Source of the DNA: Sebaldella termitidis ATCC 33386
Lineage (GTDB): Bacteria; Fusobacteriota; Fusobacteriia; Fusobacteriales; Leptotrichiaceae
NCBI RefSeq assembly: GCF_000024405.1
Contig: NC_013517.1
Coordinates: 1,054,001-1,118,000, forward strand
DNA: 64,000 nt
Direction of reading: 5' to 3'
This document shows, one piece after another, positions 29,873 through 37,355 of this stretch; the first letter of the stretch is position 1, and each line of letters opens with the position of its first letter. The translations under genes and the position numbers were made by a program. Below the pieces are notes generated by a model that worked only from the letters and a program-made list of their open reading frames with translations, did no database searches and was not told where the DNA came from.

Positions 29873-30408
29873 AAAAAAAGATAATATTGTTATTATTTGT
29901 GCTGGCAGTATTTAGCACAGCAAGGCCGTTTACGACAAAGCAGATGCGAAATGATACAATAAGAATAAATGCCCTGGAAGTAGAGTTTGTGGAGGAGAAG
30001 GCTGCGGTACAGGAAGTGAAACAGAATGGAAGCGGAGAAGTAAAGAAGATAATACGTCTGAATGAAAATAAGCTTTATTTTGATTTTGATGACAGCAGAA
30101 TAAAGCCGGAATATTACGGATTATTGAGAGAAATGGTAGAAGAGATAAAAGCAATGGATTCAGATGTAATAATAAGAGGATATACAGATTCAAAGGGAAC
30201 AGACGAATATAACAACAGACTGTCCCAGAGAAGAGCAGAGTCAGTCAGGGATAAGCTTATAGAGTTTGGTTTGGAGTCGGGCAGAGTTCTGAAAACAGAG
30301 GGAATGGGTGAACGAAATCCAATTGCACCGAATACAAACAAGGATGGAAGTGACAATCCGGCAGGACGTGCTTTGAACAGAAGAATTGAATTGGAACTTG
30401 TAAAATAG
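29869..30408 (+). CDS. OmpA-family peptidoglycan-binding protein
   Basis: 179 residues: a signal peptide at about 1-20, a short N-terminal segment, then a C-terminal OmpA-like domain at about 62-179. The domain shows LYFDFDDSRIKPEYY at its start, 'GYTDSKGTDEYNNRLSQRRAESV', the NxxLSxxRAxxV peptidoglycan-binding signature split here by one residue, and an ending NRRIELELVK. It lacks the eight-strand OmpA barrel, so it should be periplasmic and bind peptidoglycan. It ends a run of six small envelope genes and probably ties them, or the autotransporter, to the cell wall. It overlaps the preceding lipoprotein gene by four bases. Confidence 0.9.
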   Translation: MKKKIILLLFVLAVFSTARPFTTKQMRNDTIRINALEVEFVEEKAAVQEVKQNGSGEVKKIIRLNENKLYFDFDDSRIKPEYYGLLREMVEEIKAMDSDVIIRGYTDSKGTDEYNNRLSQRRAESVRDKLIEFGLESGRVLKTEGMGERNPIAPNTNKDGSDNPAGRALNRRIELELVK

Positions 30409-30430
30409 AGACTAATAAAAATTAACATAA

Positions 30431-30488
30431 AAAAAATCTGTGAATAAAAATCGACTGTTGTTTTAGAGATTTATTTTCAGATTTTTTG
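30431..30488 (+). terminator. Terminator after the FadA-lipoprotein-OmpA genes
   Basis: AAAAAATCTG pairs with CAGATTTTTT. The inner GAATAAAAATC and GATTTATTTTC lengthen the stem imperfectly, and a T-run ends it. Confidence 0.75.
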
Positions 30489-30689
30489 TAATTTAAAAAA
30501 TTATATATGAAATCTGTATTTCAAAAGATATTGATTAAAAAGAAATTTTTATGAAAATATGTTAGAATAAAAAAGTACATGATTTATATGAAGTGTCTGA
30601 ATAATTAGGAAAAAGGTATTTCGGTAAATAATTATATCAGTATTGTGGACGAAAATAAACTCAGATTTTATAGAGAGGTGAGGATAAAA

Positions 30690-31430
30690 TTGAAAGAAAA
30701 TAAATATGATGATGAAAAATTTTTTAATCAGTATAAAAAAATGGCAAGATCAACAGGCGGATTGGAAGCTGCGGGAGAATGGCACGAGTTCAGAAAAATG
30801 ATGCCTGATTTTCAGGGGAAACGTGTGCTGGATCTGGGCTGCGGTTTTGGATGGCATTGCAGATATGCAGCAGATAACGGGGCAAAAGCAGTAACCGGGA
30901 TAGACATATCAGAGAAAATGCTGGAAAAAGCAAAAGAAATGACAGAGTCGCCTGTAATTGAATATATTTTAATGCCTGTAGAGGAAGTTGACTATCCGTC
31001 TGAAAGCTTTGATGCAGTTCTAAGTTCACTGACTTTTCATTATATAGATTCCTTCAGGAATATGTGTAAAAAAATATATAATTTTCTAACTGACGGAGGA
31101 TATTTTGTATTTTCTGTGGAGCATCCTGTATTTACTGCATATGGAACACAGGACTGGTATTACGGGAAAAACGGGGAGCGTCTTCACTGGCCGGTGGACA
31201 GATATTTTTCTGAAGGACTTAGAAAAGCAAATTTTCTCGGAGAGGAAGTAATGAAATATCATAAGACGCTTACCACTTATATAAATGATCTTATATGGGC
31301 AGGCTTTGAAATAACGGGATTTATGGAGCCGAAGCCTGAAGAGTCTATGCTAAGAGACATTCCGGAAATGCAGGATGAATTAAGACGTCCGATGATGCTT
31401 CTTATTTCGGCTAAAAAAAGGAAGAGATAA
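30690..31430 (+). CDS. Class I SAM-dependent methyltransferase
   Basis: 246 residues if started at TTG 30690, which follows GAGAGGTGAGG at good spacing and gives the usual MKENKYDDE family start. The in-frame GTG at 30645 has no ribosome binding site. SAM-binding motif I is VLDLGCGFGWHCRYAA at about 46-61, followed by the acidic post-I residue in TGIDIS, and the sequence continues in the Methyltransf_11 pattern (FDAVLSSLTFHYI). The substrate cannot be told. The protein is cytoplasmic. It stands alone between two terminators, so it is probably a single-gene transcript. Confidence 0.85.
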   Translation: MKENKYDDEKFFNQYKKMARSTGGLEAAGEWHEFRKMMPDFQGKRVLDLGCGFGWHCRYAADNGAKAVTGIDISEKMLEKAKEMTESPVIEYILMPVEEVDYPSESFDAVLSSLTFHYIDSFRNMCKKIYNFLTDGGYFVFSVEHPVFTAYGTQDWYYGKNGERLHWPVDRYFSEGLRKANFLGEEVMKYHKTLTTYINDLIWAGFEITGFMEPKPEESMLRDIPEMQDELRRPMMLLISAKKRKR

Positions 31431-31446
31431 AATAACGGGAAAAGGG

Positions 31447-31483
31447 CTGTATTGTAAAAAAACTTTACTGATACAGTTTTTTT
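31447..31483 (+). terminator. Terminator after methyltransferase
   Basis: CTGTAT (31447-31452) pairs with ATACAG (31471-31476), with an inner TAAA/TTTA pairing and a run of seven Ts. Confidence 0.8.
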
Positions 31484-31525
31484 CTTAATTTTTATAATTT
31501 TTTACAAAAAAGGAGATACAAAAAA

Positions 31526-32284
31526 ATGAAGAAAGTAATATTATTTTTTGGAGTAATAGTAATAGTATTAGTCTTAGGAATAAGTATTGTAAAAATTATT
31601 GAAGAGGGTGATTATGATTACTGGTCACATTATTTTGATAAAGATTATCTTGCGTTTAAAGGAATGAAAAATTCTGATGCGAAATATCTGTTAAGAGCAA
31701 TAGAATTAGGTGAAAAAAGTACATGGGCATATTGTACGCTGGCATCTGTTTATGTAGAAGACAAGAACGATGACTTGGCTGAAAAGTATTATAAAAAAGC
31801 AATAAATAAACTGGATACAGAAAGTATAAAAATACTGGACAGCAGATATATTAAGGATAAAAATAATGTGTACCTTGAGTGCAGTGAAATTAAAGAGAGG
31901 GATGCGGAAAGTTTTGAAGTATTATCATATTTTTATACGAAAGATAAAATCAGAGTTTTTTATGTAGATGAAGAATTAAAAGGTGCAGATACTGAAACAT
32001 TTACCATCTTAAACAGTGACTATGCAAAAGATAAAAATAATGTATATTATAATAATAAAAAAATAAATAAAGCAGATCAGAAAACATTTGAAGCTTATGA
32101 AAATTACGGAAAAGACAGAAACAATGTATATTATAGGGAAATATTGATGAAAGATGCTGATTCAGAGACATTTACAGAAAATAAAGTATGGCAGAGGACA
32201 GAGGACGGGATCGAATACATGGCAGAAGACAGAAATAATTACTATGCAGGAGAAGAAATAGTAAAAGAAAAAGACCGGAATTAA
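31526..32284 (+). CDS. DKNYY-repeat protein
   Basis: 252 residues with one N-terminal membrane segment (about 4-23), then a TPR/Sel1-like stretch (AIELGEKSTWAYCTLASVY, about 70-100), then four to five copies of a roughly 35-residue unit beginning DKNNVYY or a variant and ending 'ADxETFxxL'. This is the DKNYY family pattern. DKNYY proteins are anchored or secreted and of unknown function. The ribosome binding site is AAAAAGGAGATAC. It is bounded by terminators on both sides and so is probably monocistronic. Confidence 0.8.
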   Translation: MKKVILFFGVIVIVLVLGISIVKIIEEGDYDYWSHYFDKDYLAFKGMKNSDAKYLLRAIELGEKSTWAYCTLASVYVEDKNDDLAEKYYKKAINKLDTESIKILDSRYIKDKNNVYLECSEIKERDAESFEVLSYFYTKDKIRVFYVDEELKGADTETFTILNSDYAKDKNNVYYNNKKINKADQKTFEAYENYGKDRNNVYYREILMKDADSETFTENKVWQRTEDGIEYMAEDRNNYYAGEEIVKEKDRN

Positions 32285-32354
32285 CATATTGAATGAAATA
32301 ACCGATTAAAAAATCTGCTGGTTAAAAGAGCTTAAAAATAAAAAATTAGAATAT

Positions 32355-32390
32355 AAAAAAATAGGAATCCGGATAAGAATCCTATTTTTT
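32355..32390. terminator. Bidirectional terminator
   Basis: AAAAAAATAGGA pairs with TCCTATTTTTT between two converging genes (the DKNYY-repeat gene and cobC), with T-runs on both strands. Confidence 0.85.
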
Positions 32391-32397
32391 AGTTTTA

Positions 32398-33003
32398 TTA
32401 TATTCTGTTAACATATTCCAAAAAAGCAAAATCAGAACTATCAAAACACAGCTTAGTCATAGAGCCGTGATTAAATCTGAATTTCCAGTAAGCCTCAAGG
32501 TTTCCTGTGAAATAATATGAAAGAACTGACTGTATAACACCTGAATGTGTTGTTATAAGAATTCTTTCTCCTTTACAGGCTTTTTTTATTTCCTCAATTT
32601 CATTTACAGCTCTCATCATAAAATCATGAATACTCTCACCGCCGGGAATACGGTATGTTTCCCAGTTTTTAAAAAAAATATCGGCTTCTTCTGGATATTT
32701 ATTCATTAACTCTTCATGGCTTATTCCTTCAAAAATTCCGAAATTTAATTCACGAAATCCTTCTTTTTCTATAATATCAAGATTAAGAGATTCATTTATG
32801 ATTTTTGCAGATTCAGTACATCTTTTCAGATCACTGGAATAAAACAGACTGATATTTTCATTGATAAGATTTTTTTTTGTATTTTGAATCTGCTGAATTC
32901 CTTCATTAATTAACGCCGGGTCAAGCTGTCCGAAATATACCTTTTTTACATTCAATTCTGTAATACCGTGACGTATAAATATAAATTCCGTATTTTTATT
33001 CAT
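32398..33003 (-). CDS. cobC: Alpha-ribazole phosphatase (histidine phosphatase family)
   Basis: 201 residues with the histidine phosphatase signature FIRHGITELN at about 9-18 (phospho-accepting His12), a conserved Glu around 83 (RELNFGIFEG) and the second His in ITTHSGV near 150. CobC removes the phosphate from alpha-ribazole-5'-phosphate or from adenosylcobalamin-5'-phosphate, the last step of the nucleotide-loop pathway. The assignment as CobC rather than a general phosphatase rests on its four-base overlap with cobS, whose product it would act on. A second family member lies after cobT. It is transcribed opposite to the main cobalamin operon. Confidence 0.85.
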   Translation of the reverse strand: MNKNTEFIFIRHGITELNVKKVYFGQLDPALINEGIQQIQNTKKNLINENISLFYSSDLKRCTESAKIINESLNLDIIEKEGFRELNFGIFEGISHEELMNKYPEEADIFFKNWETYRIPGGESIHDFMMRAVNEIEEIKKACKGERILITTHSGVIQSVLSYYFTGNLEAYWKFRFNHGSMTKLCFDSSDFAFLEYVNRI

Positions 33004-33728
33004 TTTAGAATCACTCCTGTGATAAGTACAAGGATACTGGTCATTTCAAGGCTTGCACCCATGGTATCACCCGTAACTCCGTCAATTTTTTTTGTGACAT
33101 AAAATAAAAAATATATAATAAACGCCAGACACACAAAAACAGAGATTATACCTTTGAAGCCTCCTAAAAAAAAGCAGATTACAGAGGTAATGAGCAGTGA
33201 AATCAGAATATCAGACTTTGAATTATAATCCATTATAGCATTGCTCATGCCGTTTTTTCTGGCATATGTCCCGAGACCGGCATTCGTAACTGTAGCAAGT
33301 CTGGCGATGACAGGCATCATGATGATATACTTTATGTCAGCTTCTGCAAGCAGGAAAGTTTTCAGAAGAAAGTATATGATGAGAACAATCGCACCGTTAG
33401 TCCCTATTCTGGAATCCTTCATTATTTCCAGTATTTTATCTTTCGGACGGTAGCTGAAAAGTCCGTCAAATGTATCGGCAAGTCCGTCTAAATGTATTGC
33501 TCCGGTAATAACAGTTTCTGCAATAACAATAAAAACCGCAGTAAGAAGCCGGCTGTCGGTAAATTTTGTTACAATAAAATAAGTAAGATATAAAAGTCCG
33601 CCGATCAGCAAGCCCAAAACGGGAAAATATTTTATTGATTTTCCGAAATCCTTTTCATTATATTCAGTTTTCACGGGAACAGGAATACGTGTCATAAACT
33701 GTGTAAGCAGAATAAATTGTTTTATCAA
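33000..33728 (-). CDS. cobS: Adenosylcobinamide-GDP ribazoletransferase (cobalamin synthase)
   Basis: About 242-residue integral membrane enzyme that joins adenosylcobinamide-GDP with alpha-ribazole (or its phosphate). It shows the CobS signatures GAIHLDGLADTFDGLF (about 76-91) and DSRIGTNGAI (about 105-114), plus several hydrophobic segments. I place the start at TTG 33728: AGAGGTG lies six bases upstream, while the GTG at 33737 is itself part of that ribosome binding site. It is translated with cobC (four-base overlap). The pair is not downstream of the cobalamin riboswitch found at 35.5 kb. A palindrome lies in its likely promoter. Confidence 0.9.
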   Translation of the reverse strand: MIKQFILLTQFMTRIPVPVKTEYNEKDFGKSIKYFPVLGLLIGGLLYLTYFIVTKFTDSRLLTAVFIVIAETVITGAIHLDGLADTFDGLFSYRPKDKILEIMKDSRIGTNGAIVLIIYFLLKTFLLAEADIKYIIMMPVIARLATVTNAGLGTYARKNGMSNAIMDYNSKSDILISLLITSVICFFLGGFKGIISVFVCLAFIIYFLFYVTKKIDGVTGDTMGASLEMTSILVLITGVILK

Positions 33729-33761
33729 AGTCAGCACCTCTAAATTATAATATTTGTTTTT

Positions 33762-33790
33762 ATATTATCAGATATCTGATATTTTGTACA
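33762..33790 (-). promoter_or_regulatory. Promoter and operator-like palindrome upstream of cobS
   Basis: On the minus strand: TGTACA (33785-33790), 17-base spacer, TAATAT (33762-33767). The perfect 16-bp palindrome TATCAGATATCTGATA (33766-33781) fills most of the spacer, where a dimeric regulator could block transcription. No cobalamin riboswitch is visible in this 160-base gap. Confidence 0.5.
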
Positions 33791-33896
33791 GCAGTAAAAA
33801 TTTAGTATACAAACCTTTTTATATATGTTAAAATTTTTATGATCAGACAAATAGAAATTTAAAAAATATAAAATAAAAGATTAAGGAGATGAAAAT

Positions 33897-34748
33897 ATGC
33901 CGGGAGAGCAAAAAGGAATTCAGGATTTATACTTTCCGAACAGAAGTTATAGAGAAAATACCCATTTTCCAAGTATTATGGCAGCAGTGGAGAATCTGGA
34001 CTTCGAGCAGGCAGTTTCAGAATTTGATAAATTAATACCAAGCGAGAGAAAGTCATACATAATAATGAGTTCTGTGCTGAAAAATTTTCTGGAGCCCAGA
34101 AAGATTAATTTTAATCTTCTCTTTCAGACAGGTGCCGAGTTATATAAAAATATAGGAGAACTGGGATTTTATTTTCAGGCCATATTGGACAAAAACAGTG
34201 CAGATAATGAAGATGTCAGAAAGTATGCTGATTTATTGATGCAGCTGAGTATTGCGGGAGTAATGAAAGTACAGGAAGAGTCAAACGGATATCCGGAAAA
34301 GCCGATTAACGGTATGGTATGGCTGGACGGAGCATGTATTGACGTGTGGAATGATTTTTTAGCAAATTATTTTGATATAATAAGGGATTATAAAAATTAT
34401 TATAATTCAAGGCTTATACAGTCAAGAATAGTATTTTCAATAAAGCGTCATTATTCTTATGAAATAGCAAGAAGTACTTATAATATGGGACTAGCTAACA
34501 GCAAAATAGGTGAAATGGAGACAGCACTAAAATGTTATCAGGCTGTGGTAGATGATTTTCAGGAGATACTTGATCAGCCTTTGGAGTATTTTGCCGAGAA
34601 CATGGAGGCTGTGCATGAGCTTTATTATTTGGGAGAAGCACTGGAAAAGTATATTGACCTTGAAGGGCATTCTGACGAGACTTTGCGGAATCAGTATAGA
34701 AAAGTAAAAGAACTGGAAAATATGATAAAAGCAAAAATGAATATTTAA
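33897..34748 (+). CDS. Uncharacterised helical (TPR-like) protein
   Basis: 283 residues, no signal peptide or membrane segment, so probably cytoplasmic. The composition is strongly alpha-helical. The segment YNMGLANSKIGEMETALKCYQAVVDDFQEIL (about 199-229) reads like a TPR unit, and the C-terminal helix is charged. I recognise no family. The ribosome binding site is AAGGAGATGAAAAT before ATG. It is divergent from cobS and followed by a terminator, so probably monocistronic. Confidence 0.7.
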   Translation: MPGEQKGIQDLYFPNRSYRENTHFPSIMAAVENLDFEQAVSEFDKLIPSERKSYIIMSSVLKNFLEPRKINFNLLFQTGAELYKNIGELGFYFQAILDKNSADNEDVRKYADLLMQLSIAGVMKVQEESNGYPEKPINGMVWLDGACIDVWNDFLANYFDIIRDYKNYYNSRLIQSRIVFSIKRHYSYEIARSTYNMGLANSKIGEMETALKCYQAVVDDFQEILDQPLEYFAENMEAVHELYYLGEALEKYIDLEGHSDETLRNQYRKVKELENMIKAKMNI

Positions 34749-34752
34749 TGAT

Positions 34753-34792
34753 AAAAAGGCAGTACTGGTGAGAAAATCCGGTACTGCCTTTG
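34753..34792 (+). terminator. Terminator
   Basis: AAAGGCAGTACTGG pairs with CCGGTACTGCCTTT (one G-T pair) around a 9-base loop. Confidence 0.75.
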
Positions 34793-34822
34793 TAATTAAT
34801 ATAAATTAGTTTTTTTGGGGAG

Positions 34823-35011
34823 TTGTTTGAAACATGTAATTATAAAGCTTTAAAGTGTGTGGAGCATGAAGAAAAATGCAGTCACTGGTGGCATTATAAT
34901 TTATCTGACGAAAGAGTTTTAAAAGAAATACTTGTAAATGATTTTGGCAAGTATAGCATTCAAACAGAAAAAATCATAAAAGTAATAAGAGAAATTTTGA
35001 TAAAAAACTAA
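34823..35011 (+). CDS. Small Cys/His-containing hypothetical protein
   Basis: 62 codons from a TTG start. The first third is rich in metal-ligand residues (CNYKALKCVEHEEKCSHWWH: three Cys and three His within about 20 residues). The rest is an ordinary charged helix. The TTG has only GGGGAG at very short spacing, so the start is doubtful, and the frame could be the remnant of a longer gene. No family recognised. Confidence 0.4.
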   Translation: MFETCNYKALKCVEHEEKCSHWWHYNLSDERVLKEILVNDFGKYSIQTEKIIKVIREILIKN

Positions 35012-35079
35012 GAATCAGGTCAAGATTATTGATTAATCCGGCAATGATTCTGTAAATAACCTGCTAATGAAAGGAAAAA

Positions 35080-35409
35080 ATGCAAAAGGAAAAATATGAG
35101 GTACACTTCGGTGAAGATGATTTTTGGATAAACGGATTTAGATTTAATGCAGTTCATATAATACCGAAAATACCGAATGAAATAACTGAAGTAGATTTTT
35201 ATATGGACACTGGCGAGGAAATCTGTCTTTTGAGAGTGAGAAACAGTCCTTTGGATAAAATAACATTTTGTCAGGGAGAAATCACTTATATTATTATAGA
35301 AAAAACACTGCAGTTTGAAATAAAAAAAGAACTGGAAATGATTGCCGAAATTTTGAAAAAAGTAAAAATTCCGCATAATTTTAAAGAAAATATTTCTTTT
35401 TCAATATAA
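35080..35409 (+). CDS. Uncharacterised 109-aa protein
   Basis: A small soluble protein of alternating strand-like segments (YEVHFGEDDFWINGF, ITEVDFYMDTGEEICLLRVR) and a C-terminal charged helix. ATG at 35080 follows GAAAGGAAAA. There is no signal peptide and no recognised family. It sits 70 bases after the Cys/His-rich small frame and before the cobalamin riboswitch promoter, so any link to B12 is by position only. Confidence 0.6.
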   Translation: MQKEKYEVHFGEDDFWINGFRFNAVHIIPKIPNEITEVDFYMDTGEEICLLRVRNSPLDKITFCQGEITYIIIEKTLQFEIKKELEMIAEILKKVKIPHNFKENISFSI

Positions 35410-35471
35410 ATGTGCCGAAAAAATCAAGATTTAAACAGGGAAAATAATTTTTCTGCTAAGTAAAAACCAGT

Positions 35472-35499
35472 TTGACAAATTTTTATTTCATGGTATACT
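35472..35499 (+). promoter_or_regulatory. Strong promoter of the cobalamin operon
   Basis: TTGACA (35472-35477), 16-base spacer, TATACT (35494-35499). It is placed about 20 bases before the riboswitch, as expected for a riboswitch transcript. Confidence 0.8.
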
Positions 35500-35520
35500 T
35501 TAATAAATAATTTTAATAAT

Positions 35521-35665
35521 CAGGTGTTTAAGGAACTTAATAAGGAAACCGGTTTGAATCCGGTACAGCCCCCACTACTGTGAAGCTGACGAAAGCATAT
35601 TACCACTGGAAGTTTTTCCGGGAAGGATGTGAGTAGGGTGAAGCTAGTCAGGAGACTTGCCTGTT
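35521..35665 (+). ncRNA. Cobalamin riboswitch
   Basis: It carries the conserved cobalamin aptamer elements in order: AAGGAAACCGGT, then AATCCGGTACAGCCCCC, then ACTACTGTGAAGC, a GGGAAGGATGTGAGTAG segment, and the B12 box AGTCAGGAGACTTGCCT at 35646-35662. It lies between a sigma-70 promoter and cbiX. It should bind adenosylcobalamin and switch off the downstream synthesis and cobalt-uptake genes when cofactor is plentiful. Confidence 0.95.
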
Positions 35666-35768
35666 ATTATTTATTTAAATTTTCTGGGAAGGGAAAATTT
35701 AATATACTATTAGAGAGATATATAAATCAATGAAGATTTAATTTCTGTGTATCGTTTTGGTTCGGTAT

Positions 35769-35826
35769 ACAGCAGTTTTATTTCTTAAATATTGTATATT
35801 AAATTCAGCTTCTTGCTGATTTTTTT
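35769..35826 (+). terminator. Riboswitch expression platform: terminator with possible antiterminator
   Basis: TCAGC (35805-35809) pairs with GCTGA (35815-35819) and is followed by seven Ts, giving a rho-independent terminator about 100 bases before cbiX. ACAGCAG at 35769-35775 could instead pair with TTGCTG at 35813-35818 and would melt that terminator. This suggests control by transcription attenuation. The pairing was worked out by eye. Confidence 0.65.
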
Positions 35827-35921
35827 GTTTTTATAGCCTAAAAATCAAAGATTTCGGGGATATTTTCCGGCAGGGAGCAGAAAATAAAACACAATTGAAT
35901 AAGAAAGAAGGATTGATCAGA

Positions 35922-36290
35922 ATGAAAGCAGTAATGATAGTAGGGCACGGAAGCCGTTCCCTGAAATCACAGGAAGAATTCAAAAAAATAATCGAGGTCA
36001 TGAAACAGAAACTGGCTCATACAAAGGTGTATGGTACAAACATGGAATTAGCAGAACCGCTGATGGAGGATACTATTGACGAAATAGTAAAGGAAAACAG
36101 CGGGATCAGTGAAATTATTGTTGTACCATTTTTTTTGTTTGAGGGAATGCATATCAGAAAAGATATTCCTGAAAAATTAGATGAGTTCAGGGAAAAATAT
36201 CCGGATATAAAAATAACGTTCGGAAGACCGCTTGGAGCAGATCCGATGATAGCAGAGGTATTAACTGCAAGAGTAAATGAAATGCTCTAG
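35922..36290 (+). CDS. cbiX: Short-form sirohydrochlorin cobaltochelatase CbiX
   Basis: 122 residues from ATG 35922 (GAAGGA nine bases upstream). An in-frame TTG at 35895 lacks a ribosome binding site. It contains GHGSR (His9) and a second catalytic His in FEGMHIRKDIP (His77), the pair that holds the tetrapyrrole metal site. It inserts cobalt into sirohydrochlorin (factor II), the committing step of the anaerobic cobalamin route. Its length matches the small CbiX-S form, which acts as a homodimer and is best known from archaea; the usual bacterial CbiX or CbiK is about twice as long. It is the first gene behind the riboswitch. Confidence 0.88.
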   Translation: MKAVMIVGHGSRSLKSQEEFKKIIEVMKQKLAHTKVYGTNMELAEPLMEDTIDEIVKENSGISEIIVVPFFLFEGMHIRKDIPEKLDEFREKYPDIKITFGRPLGADPMIAEVLTARVNEML

Positions 36291-36356
36291 TATATATTCA
36301 GGATAACCAATGATTATAAAGATCATTATACTCAAAATAAAAAATAAGGAGGAAAA

Positions 36357-37067
36357 ATGAAAAATAAAAGTAGAATATATTTAATTGCATCAGCATTTTT
36401 AATATTATCAGTGAGCAGTTATTCAATGCATATTATGGAAGGATATCTGCCGGTAAAATGGGCAGTATTCTGGTTTATTCTTTGTGCTCCGTTCTGGATT
36501 TACGGACTTGTAAAATTACAGAAAGAAGCAAAAGGTAACGTGGAAGAAAAATTGACACTGGCACTTGCAGGAGCGTTTATTTTTGTTCTTTCCGCATTAA
36601 AAATACCGTCAGTAACAGGAAGCTCGTCACATCCTACAGGTGTAGGACTGTCTGCAATATTATTCGGACCGTTTATTACATCAATACTGGGAACTATAGC
36701 ACTTATATTTCAGGCAGTGCTGCTTGCACACGGAGGGCTTACCACACTCGGGGCAAATGCATTTTCCATGGCAGTGGCGGGACCTTTGGTGTCATATGGT
36801 ATCTACAGACTTCTGAAAAAAAAGAATAAATCTCTTGCTGTATTTCTTGCGGCTTCACTGGGAAACCTGAGTACATATGTAATAACTTCTTTCCAGCTGG
36901 CACTTGCGAATCCATCGGCAGACGGGGGAATAACAGCATCATTTGTGAAATTTGCCATGATATTTGCCGTGACACAGATTCCTTTGGCAGTAATAGAAGG
37001 ACTTCTGACTAACGTAGTAATGAATTTACTTGAAAAATATAATATAAAGCAAGGGGTGAAGGCATAA
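36357..37067 (+). CDS. cbiM: Cobalt ECF transporter, substrate-binding component CbiM
   Basis: 236-residue membrane protein with a signal peptide (about 1-23) followed by MHIMEGYLP at 24-32. In CbiM proteins the freed N-terminal Met-His coordinates the metal. Conserved [14 protein letters not shown] and [19 protein letters not shown] segments (about 80-145) and several membrane helices follow. It captures Co2+ for the CbiMNQO uptake system. The ribosome binding site is AAGGAGGAAAA. Its stop directly abuts the cbiN start (TAAATG). As part of the riboswitch operon, cobalt uptake should fall when B12 is abundant. Confidence 0.95.
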
Positions 37068-37355
37068 ATGAAAATTTTGAAGAATAATATAGCATTAATC
37101 TGCCTTGTAATAGTTATCGGAGCAGCACCTCTGATGCTGGTAAAAAATTCCGAATTTGGCGGTGCAGACGGGAAGGCCGAGGAATTAATAACTGAGATAA
37201 ATCCAGGTTATGAGCCTTGGGCGGAAAGTCTCATAGAGCCGCCGGGCGGAGAAACAGAAAGTCTTCTGTTTGCTTTGCAGGCAGCATTGGGAGCAGGAGT
37301 AGTCTGCTACGTTCTGGGATATTTCAGAGGCAGAGCCAAGAATGCTGATAGATAA
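37068..37355 (+). CDS. cbiN: Cobalt ECF transporter, small component CbiN
   Basis: 95 residues with two membrane helices (about 8-25 and 66-86) flanking an outside loop that contains the CbiN-type FGGADGKAEELI and PGYEPWAESL motifs. CbiN associates with CbiM and is needed for cobalt uptake by CbiMQO. It begins at the base after the cbiM stop and overlaps cbiQ by 14 bases. Confidence 0.95.
   Translation: MKILKNNIALICLVIVIGAAPLMLVKNSEFGGADGKAEELITEINPGYEPWAESLIEPPGGETESLLFALQAALGAGVVCYVLGYFRGRAKNADR

Noticed and set aside
30645-30689. GTG start adding 15 residues to the methyltransferase
   Set aside because: No ribosome binding site. TTG at 30690 has a strong one and gives the usual family N-terminus.
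35895-35921. TTG start nine codons upstream of cbiX
   Set aside because: No ribosome binding site. ATG 35922 gives the standard MKAVMIVGHGSR start.
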